From NCBI RefSeq assembly GCF_002252705.1, contig NZ_NQLA01000001.1:62001-126000 (forward strand): DNA of 64,000 nucleotides, read 5' to 3'. A program made the translations under genes and the position numbers. Below the pieces are notes generated by a model, which was given only the letters and a program-made list of their open reading frames with translations, made no database searches and had not been told where the DNA came from. This document shows positions 59,126 through 64,000 of the stretch, piece by piece (within the stretch, counting starts at the first letter, position 1; every line of letters begins with the position of its first letter). This DNA comes from Vulcanococcus limneticus LL (lineage in GTDB: Bacteria > Cyanobacteriota > Cyanobacteriia > PCC-6307 > Cyanobiaceae).

Positions 59126-60562
59126 TCAGGTGGCGCCGGCGGCCAGGGCCTGCTGGCGCCACCAGCGGCGCCCCTGCTCCAGGAAGCCGGCCCAGTCATG
59201 CCGCTCCTCCTCGGCCGCCCGCGCCACCAGCAGCGGGGCCTGCCGCTGCAGCAGGACCGCCAGCTGGTCCTCGGGCACGCCGGAGGCCAGGGCCAGGTAG
59301 TCGGCCATGGCCCGGCCCACGACCCGGGTCAGGTAGGCCGCGCTCAGGGCCTGCAGGGCTCCGCCCACCAGCCAGGTGGCGCCGTGCAGCTTGATCAGCG
59401 AGACCAGGGCCTGGGAACTCCACTCCACGACCCCGAGGGTGAGGGCAGCCTTGGCCAGTTCCCGGGCCGCCGCCTGCAGCTGCTCCGCCGACCAGTCGCA
59501 GTTCCACAGCTTCGCCATCTCCTGCAGCATCAGCCCATTGGCTGCCGCCAGCACCAGCAGATCCAGGCTGGGCAGGGGCGCCACCACCACGCCCGCCGCC
59601 ACCGTCCACTGGGTGCGCGTCACCAGGGCCTGCCAGCGAGCGCGACGCAGGGCCTCCAGCTCCAGCTGCCAGCGGCCGTGCAGCTGCTCGAGGCAGCGGC
59701 AGTGGGTGCGCTCCAGTTGCAGCTGGCCGCCCCGACCCAGCTCAGCCGCCAGGGGTGCCAGGGCCTCGGCCAGGGCCGTGCCGTCGCGGCTGGCGGGATT
59801 CCAGGCCAGCCAGCGCTGCCGCAGCCGCTCCGGCAGCTGCCCCTCCAGCTCCTGCTGGCGCTGGAGCCAGCCCGCCTCCTCGCCGCGCTCCACCAGCAGC
59901 CACACCGACTGTCCCCCCGGCAGGGCTTCCAGCCAGCGCAGGTCCGAGGCCCGCAGCGGTAGCGGCAGGCAGTAGAGCAGGTGGTCGCAGCGCTCGAACA
60001 GCTCCGGCCACTGCCAGCTGGGGCTGGTGGCCGGCAGTGGCAGGCCCCAGTGCAGTCGCACAGGCAGGGGGGCGCGGCAGGCCTGGGCCAGGAGGGCCTG
60101 CAGCTGGGGATCGGGCAGGTCGCAGCCCACGAGGGCCAGATCCAGGTGGGAGCGCTCCTGGCGTGCCTGCAGGGCCGCCAGGGCCGCGCGGCGGCCCGGT
60201 AAGGCTGGCGATTCGGTGCCCTCCAGGAGCTCGAACTGCGTCAGCACGGCCTCACAGCGGCTCAGCCAGCCCTGGGAAGAGGCCGGCAGGCGTGGCGCCA
60301 CGGGTCGGCTGCGGCCGTTCAGCAGCCACAGTCCCCCGGCGGCGGCCGAGAGGGCCACGACGGACGAGAGGGAGAGGTGCAGGCTGTCACCCAGCAGCCA
60401 GCCACCGCCGAGCACCGCGGCCCCCACGGGCCACCAGCGCCGCAGTGCCGGCAGGGCGGGCCTGAGGACGGCCTCCACAGGGCCGGTGCCCAGGGGGCCG
60501 GACCCCGAGGGGACTGAGCCGGAGGCGCTCGGAGGGGAGGGGCTGGAGTTGGGTGTGGTCAA
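59126..60562 (-). CDS. DUF697-type membrane protein with degenerate GTPase-like domain
   Basis: 478 aa. N-terminal low-complexity segment, two hydrophobic helices (WWPVGAAVLGGGWLL, SLSSVVALSAAAGGLWLLN), a central alpha/beta region resembling a G domain without a P-loop (LDLALVGCDLPDPQLQALLA; HLLYCLPLPLRASDLRWL), and a C-terminal DUF697 domain (VTRTQWTVAAGVVVAPLPSL, DLLVLAAANGLMLQEMAKLW, SAAYLTRVVGRAMADYL). It starts at TTG 60562 (or GTG 60478). Function unknown; related proteins are called YcjF-like. Confidence 0.75.
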   Translation of the reverse strand: MTTPNSSPSPPSASGSVPSGSGPLGTGPVEAVLRPALPALRRWWPVGAAVLGGGWLLGDSLHLSLSSVVALSAAAGGLWLLNGRSRPVAPRLPASSQGWLSRCEAVLTQFELLEGTESPALPGRRAALAALQARQERSHLDLALVGCDLPDPQLQALLAQACRAPLPVRLHWGLPLPATSPSWQWPELFERCDHLLYCLPLPLRASDLRWLEALPGGQSVWLLVERGEEAGWLQRQQELEGQLPERLRQRWLAWNPASRDGTALAEALAPLAAELGRGGQLQLERTHCRCLEQLHGRWQLELEALRRARWQALVTRTQWTVAAGVVVAPLPSLDLLVLAAANGLMLQEMAKLWNCDWSAEQLQAAARELAKAALTLGVVEWSSQALVSLIKLHGATWLVGGALQALSAAYLTRVVGRAMADYLALASGVPEDQLAVLLQRQAPLLVARAAEEERHDWAGFLEQGRRWWRQQALAAGAT

Positions 60563-60711
60563 GGCCGGAGGAGCACGGGCCCGGCCGCCGGGGCGACGGG
60601 GGCTGGCGGTCTGGTCCGAGCCTCTCTAGCTCAGGCCCCGCGGCCTGCCCAGGCCGATGGCGTCGAGCGACACCAGCCGCAGCGGCCGGGAGCCCATACC
60701 TTGGGGCTCGG

Positions 60712-61719
60712 ATGGCCGTCGGGCGAGGAAGCTGCATGGGATCCGTCTTCAGCCAGGCCAGCGCGGGCGCCAGTGGCGAGTCCTGGGCCAGGGAGGCCGT
60801 GGTCAGGACCCCCCTGGCCCGTGACACCCGTCAGGAGGTGAAGCGGGTCCTGCTGGTGGCTCTGGCGGTGAATGTGGCCATGAGCCTGGTGAAGCTGGTG
60901 GTAGGCCTGGCCAGTGGCTCGCTGGCGGTCTTGGCCGATGCCATGCACAGCGCCACCGACGGACTCTCCAGCCTGCTGGGGCTGGTTACCAACGGTCTCT
61001 CCGATCCGGAGCCCGACCGTGACCACCCCTACGGCCACGACAAGTACGAGGCGGTGGGGGCCCTGGCGATCGCCGGTTTCATCCTGCTGACCGCCTTCGA
61101 GATTCTGCGCACCGCCGTAATGCGCCTGTCCACGGGCCTCAAGCCCCTGCGGCTTGACAGCCAGGAGCTGGTGCTGCTGCTGCTGGTTCTGGGCTGCAAT
61201 CTGCTGCTGGCGGGCTACGAGCTCCGCGCCGGCCGCCGCCTCAACAGCCAGCTGCTGCTGGCTGACGCCCGCCACACCACCAGCGACATCTGGACCACCG
61301 TGATGGTGCTGCTGGGCCTGGCGGGGGTGGTGTGGCTGGGCCAGACCTGGTTCGACGTGGCGGTGGCCATCCCCCTCTGCCTGCTGCTGCTGAGGGCCTG
61401 CTGGCAGGTGGTGCGGGCTAACCTTCCGTGGCTGGTGGACCAGATTGCGATCGCGCCGGAGGCCATCCACGCGGTAGCGATGGGGGTGCCTGGCGTTCTC
61501 AACGTGCACGACATCGCCAGCCGCGGTGTGCTGGGCCAGCGTGTGTTCATCGAGCTGCACATGGTGGTGGACGCCGACGACCTGACCAGCGCCCACGCCA
61601 TCACCGAGGCGGTGGAGGAACACCTGGCCGAGCGCTTCGGGCCGGTGCGCTGCACGATCCACCTCGAGCCGCGCGACTACGCCATGGCCGCGATCACCTT
61701 CCAGGGAGCCCACGGTTGA
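60712..61719 (+). CDS. Cation diffusion facilitator family transporter
   Basis: 335 aa: six helices with ADAMHSATDGLSSLLGL (metal-site His/Asp), the loop PDRDHPYGHDKYEAVGALA, LADARHTTSDIWTTVMVLLG (second metal site) and the cytoplasmic domain VHDIASRGVLGQRVFIELHM. CDF proteins export Zn, Fe, Co or Mn. Metal not determined. ATG 60712 (MAVGRGSCM) or 60736 (MGSVFS) are both possible. Confidence 0.9.
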   Translation: MAVGRGSCMGSVFSQASAGASGESWAREAVVRTPLARDTRQEVKRVLLVALAVNVAMSLVKLVVGLASGSLAVLADAMHSATDGLSSLLGLVTNGLSDPEPDRDHPYGHDKYEAVGALAIAGFILLTAFEILRTAVMRLSTGLKPLRLDSQELVLLLLVLGCNLLLAGYELRAGRRLNSQLLLADARHTTSDIWTTVMVLLGLAGVVWLGQTWFDVAVAIPLCLLLLRACWQVVRANLPWLVDQIAIAPEAIHAVAMGVPGVLNVHDIASRGVLGQRVFIELHMVVDADDLTSAHAITEAVEEHLAERFGPVRCTIHLEPRDYAMAAITFQGAHG

Positions 61720-61724
61720 GGTCC

Positions 61725-62249
61725 ATGGCCGACAACGCCCTGCAGAGCAGTGCCCTGCAGACGCCGCGGCTGCGCCAACGGCTGGATCGGCTGCTGGCGC
61801 AGCAGCAGCGGGAGAAGCTGTGGCATGGAGAGCTGCCTGTGCTGCTGCTGGAGCGCTGCTGGCTGAGGCTGGAGGTGGTGCCGGTGCGGCGGCTGGCCCA
61901 GGTGCTGCCGCCGGATGCCAGCCCCGAGGCCCCGGAGCTGGTGCGCTTCCGCGAGCTGCGCCGCCAGGGGCTGACGGCGGAGCTGGCCCAGGAGCGCTGC
62001 TGGGAGGAGTTCGGCCGCGAGGCCTGCAGCCGCGCCCTGCGCCGCTTCTGGCGGGCCCAGGACCAGCCGGGCCCCGGTTGGACCCTGGAGCGCTATCTGC
62101 TGCTGCTCGATCTCTACCGCCGCCACCTGCAGACGCCGGGCCCCCGGCCGCTGCCCCTGCTGGTGCTGGCCCGCGCCGGCAGCGCCGAGCCGCACCGGCT
62201 GGAGTGGTGCTGGCCTGCGGCCACCGCCATGCGTCACACTTGCCCCTGA
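61725..62249 (+). CDS. Arg/Leu-rich hypothetical protein (174 aa)
   Basis: A soluble helical protein: RLRQRLDRLLAQQQREKLWH, GELPVLLLERCWLRLEVVPV, PELVRFRELRRQGLTAELAQ, WTLERYLLLLDLYRRHLQTP. Family not recognised. It starts 5 bp after the CDF gene stop, so the two are presumably co-transcribed. Confidence 0.65.
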   Translation: MADNALQSSALQTPRLRQRLDRLLAQQQREKLWHGELPVLLLERCWLRLEVVPVRRLAQVLPPDASPEAPELVRFRELRRQGLTAELAQERCWEEFGREACSRALRRFWRAQDQPGPGWTLERYLLLLDLYRRHLQTPGPRPLPLLVLARAGSAEPHRLEWCWPAATAMRHTCP

Positions 62250-62266
62250 TTTAAAGGGTTGCGGCC

Positions 62267-62878
62267 ATGGCCGACGGGTTGAACGACGCGGGCCGGTCCC
62301 AGGAGCGCCAGGACGGCGGACGGGGTGGAGAGGGCCGTTTCCCCGGCGGCCGCGGCCCCCGCGAGGGCGGCCAGCGTGACGGTGGCAGCCGGGACCAGGG
62401 TGGCTTCCGCATCCGCCTGAGTGACAACGAGCTGCGGGCCGCCCGGGCCGTGCAGGAGGCCTTCGGGCTGCGCTCCACCGTGGCCGCCCTGGGCCTCTCG
62501 ATCCGCACCGTGGCCCAGCTGCTGGAGGAGGGCAAGCTCGACGAGGTGCTGGCCCAGCACCGTGCCCAGGCCGGCAGCCGCCCCCAGGGCGAGGGCCGGG
62601 GCCGTCGCGGCGAGGGCCGGGGTGAAGGCCGGGGGGACTTTCGAGGTGAGGGCCGCGGTGAGCGGGGCGTCCAGCGGGCCAACCCCTTCGCCAGGCCCAG
62701 CAAGCCGCAGGCTGCCGCCGTCCCTGAGAGCGAGCCTGCCGCCGCCGACACGGCCGAGGTCGCTTTGGCAAGCGAGTCCGCCGAGATCGGTGGTGACGGT
62801 ACCGCAGATGTCAGCGCCGTCGAAGGGCCGGCAGTCGGCACTGAGGCCACCCCCGAGACCAGCGCCGCCGAGGCCTGA
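62267..62878 (+). CDS. Arg/Gly-rich protein with helical core
   Basis: 203 aa: an N-terminal Gly/Arg/Asp-rich segment (GRGGEGRFPGGRGPREGGQR), a helical core (IRLSDNELRAARAVQEAFGL, STVAALGLSIRTVAQLLEEG), a second RGxG-rich block (GRGRRGEGRGEGRGDFRGEG) and an acidic Ala/Glu tail. RGG-type regions often bind RNA; the core is unassigned. It is 80 bp upstream of trpS and 17 bp downstream of the preceding gene. Confidence 0.65.
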   Translation: MADGLNDAGRSQERQDGGRGGEGRFPGGRGPREGGQRDGGSRDQGGFRIRLSDNELRAARAVQEAFGLRSTVAALGLSIRTVAQLLEEGKLDEVLAQHRAQAGSRPQGEGRGRRGEGRGEGRGDFRGEGRGERGVQRANPFARPSKPQAAAVPESEPAAADTAEVALASESAEIGGDGTADVSAVEGPAVGTEATPETSAAEA

Positions 62879-62887
62879 TCGCTCCAG

Positions 62888-62916
62888 CCCCCGCCGGCCC
62901 CTGACGCCGGCGGGGG
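62888..62916 (+). terminator. 11-bp GC-rich hairpin before trpS
   Basis: CCCCCGCCGGC (62888-62898) pairs perfectly with GCCGGCGGGGG (62906-62916). No T-run follows (TCCGCCC), so it is at best a weak terminator or an mRNA structure in the trpS leader. Confidence 0.4.
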
Positions 62917-62958
62917 TCCGCCCCCAGGGCAGAATCCGCCCAACCGTCTGGGTTAGGG

Positions 62959-63987
62959 ATGCAGCGCGCAAGGGTTCTCTCCGGGGTTCAGCCCACCGGG
63001 GCGCTGCATCTGGGCAACTGGCTCGGCGCCATCCGCAACTGGGTGCACCTGCAGGACAGCCACGACACCTTCTTCTGCGTGGTGGACCTGCACGCCATCA
63101 CCGTGCCCCACGAGCCGGGCCAGCTGGCGGCGGACACCCGCAAGACGGCGGCGCTCTATCTGGCCTGCGGCATCGACCCGGCCCGCTCCACCGTGTTCGT
63201 GCAGAGCCATGTGCCGGCCCATAGCGAACTGGCCTGGCTGCTGAACTGCGTCACGCCGCTCAACTGGCTGGAGCGGATGATCCAGTTCAAGGAGAAGGCG
63301 ATCAAGCAGGGCGACCAGGTGTCGGTGGGGCTGCTGGATTACCCGGTGCTGATGGCGGCCGACATCCTGCTCTACGACGCCGATCTGGTGCCGGTGGGCG
63401 AGGACCAGAAGCAGCACCTGGAGCTGGCCCGCGACATCGCCCAGCAGCGCATCAACGCCCGCTTCGGCCGCAAGGGCGCCGATGGCGAGCCGATTCCGGT
63501 GCTGAAGGTGCCCGAACCCCTGATCCTGAAGGAGGGCGCCCGGGTGATGAGCCTCACCGATGGCCGCAGCAAGATGAGCAAGAGCGACCCCAACGAGGGC
63601 TCGCGCATCACGCTGCTGGATCCGCCGGAGCTGATCACCAAGAAGATCAAGCGCGCCAAGACCGATCCCGTGATGGGCCTGGAGTTCGGCAATCCCGAGC
63701 GGCCCGAAACCGACAACCTGCTTGGCCTCTACGCGATTCTCAGCGGCAAGGGCCGCGAGGTCGCCGCTGCCGAGTGTGCCGCCATGGGCTGGGGCTCCTT
63801 CAAGCCATTGCTGGCGGAGGCCGCCGTGGAGGCGCTGCGGCCGGTGCAGCAGCGCTATGCCGAGCTCAGCGCCGATCCGGCGGAACTGGATCGGGTGCTG
63901 GCGGCCGGCCGTGAACGGGCCCAGGCGGTGGCCCAGGCCACCCTGGAGCGCACCCGCGAGGCCCTGGGATTCCTGGCCCGGGGCTGA
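62959..63987 (+). CDS. trpS: Tryptophanyl-tRNA synthetase
   Basis: A 342-aa class I tRNA synthetase charging tRNA-Trp. HIGH-type signature TGALHLGNWLGA near residues 14-25, GEDQKQHLELARDIA, and the KMSKS loop DGRSKMSKSDPNEGSR. Full length for the bacterial enzyme; stop 13 bp before the window edge. Confidence 0.96.
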   Translation: MQRARVLSGVQPTGALHLGNWLGAIRNWVHLQDSHDTFFCVVDLHAITVPHEPGQLAADTRKTAALYLACGIDPARSTVFVQSHVPAHSELAWLLNCVTPLNWLERMIQFKEKAIKQGDQVSVGLLDYPVLMAADILLYDADLVPVGEDQKQHLELARDIAQQRINARFGRKGADGEPIPVLKVPEPLILKEGARVMSLTDGRSKMSKSDPNEGSRITLLDPPELITKKIKRAKTDPVMGLEFGNPERPETDNLLGLYAILSGKGREVAAAECAAMGWGSFKPLLAEAAVEALRPVQQRYAELSADPAELDRVLAAGRERAQAVAQATLERTREALGFLARG

Positions 63988-64000
63988 TCTATTGGACTCC

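Noticed and set aside
25958-61454. GCGATCGC (HIP1) octamers at scattered positions
   Set aside because: They are common in many cyanobacterial genomes, so they support the taxonomy but are not a local anomaly.

Overview
The window reads as chromosomal DNA of a high-G+C unicellular picocyanobacterium of the Cyanobium / freshwater-to-brackish Synechococcus type. The support is a psbA (D1) gene, CupA/CupS CO2-uptake proteins, SbtA/SbtB, an NrtABCD nitrate transporter with the cyanobacterial NrtC architecture, a group 2 sigma factor, menaquinone-pathway (phylloquinone) genes menB and menD, many cyanobacterial small conserved proteins, and a few GCGATCGC (HIP1) octamers (for example 25958, 34274, 48171, 55272, 57787, 61066, 61447). 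No rRNA, tRNA or CRISPR array was recognised.

Layout. 1-1383: end of a CO2-uptake operon (cupA, truncated by the window edge, then cupS), followed by a decayed secreted-protein gene. 1962-10701: a leftward nitrate-uptake cluster nrtA-nrtB-nrtC-nrtD, ending in a 940-aa membrane protein with polyferredoxin-type cysteine motifs and a cyclic-nucleotide-binding-like C-terminus, plus a PliI-like secreted protein. 10940-21169: an accessory zone in which a module [DUF6671 gene > < group 2 sigma factor, small membrane ORF >, CPA2 antiporter >] appears twice with complementary decay. Copy 1 keeps DUF6671 but its sigma gene is destroyed (deletions, frameshift and an IS with perfect 10-bp target duplications). 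Copy 2 keeps the sigma factor but its DUF6671 gene is a truncated remnant. A bicarbonate-uptake island (sbtA-sbtB-psiE-like) of visibly lower G+C sits inside copy 1.

21202-28919: a DUF1400 hydrolase, then a rightward terminal-oxidase operon (two DUF2231 proteins, ctaC, ctaD, ctaE, GMC oxidoreductase). The CtaC has lost the CuA cysteines, which points to an ARTO-type quinol oxidase. 28975-36578: a hypothetical protein, a PAS-GGDEF protein, a MarC-like protein, a GH3 glycosidase, a CrtO-like acyltransferase and a lipase. 36719-39848: a compact operon of AAA (DUF3696-like) ATPase, PIN-domain protein and RNA ligase, followed by a HicB-like orphan; this is the best candidate for an undescribed system here (RNA cut and reseal). 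39944-44498: stress and envelope proteins (CsbD, Lmo0937-like, PilZ, nitroreductase, M48 lipoprotein, YkuD), interspersed with 15-bp tandem repeats.

44603-57784: mostly housekeeping: murF, glgA, a second YkuD protein, menB, menD, lepB, DUF760, DUF4336 and the manganese ABC transporter mntC-mntA-mntB. 57813-64000: psbA with its own terminator and a palindrome-rich upstream region, a DUF697 membrane protein, a cation diffusion facilitator, two hypothetical proteins (one Arg/Gly-rich) and trpS.

Functionally the region combines inorganic carbon uptake (CupA/S, SbtA/B), nitrate uptake, Mn supply and D1 synthesis for photosystem II, ion and pH homeostasis (three CPA2/CDF-type transporters) and an alternative respiratory oxidase. 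Starts were chosen by domain boundaries and ribosome-binding context. Several genes appear to use GTG or TTG.
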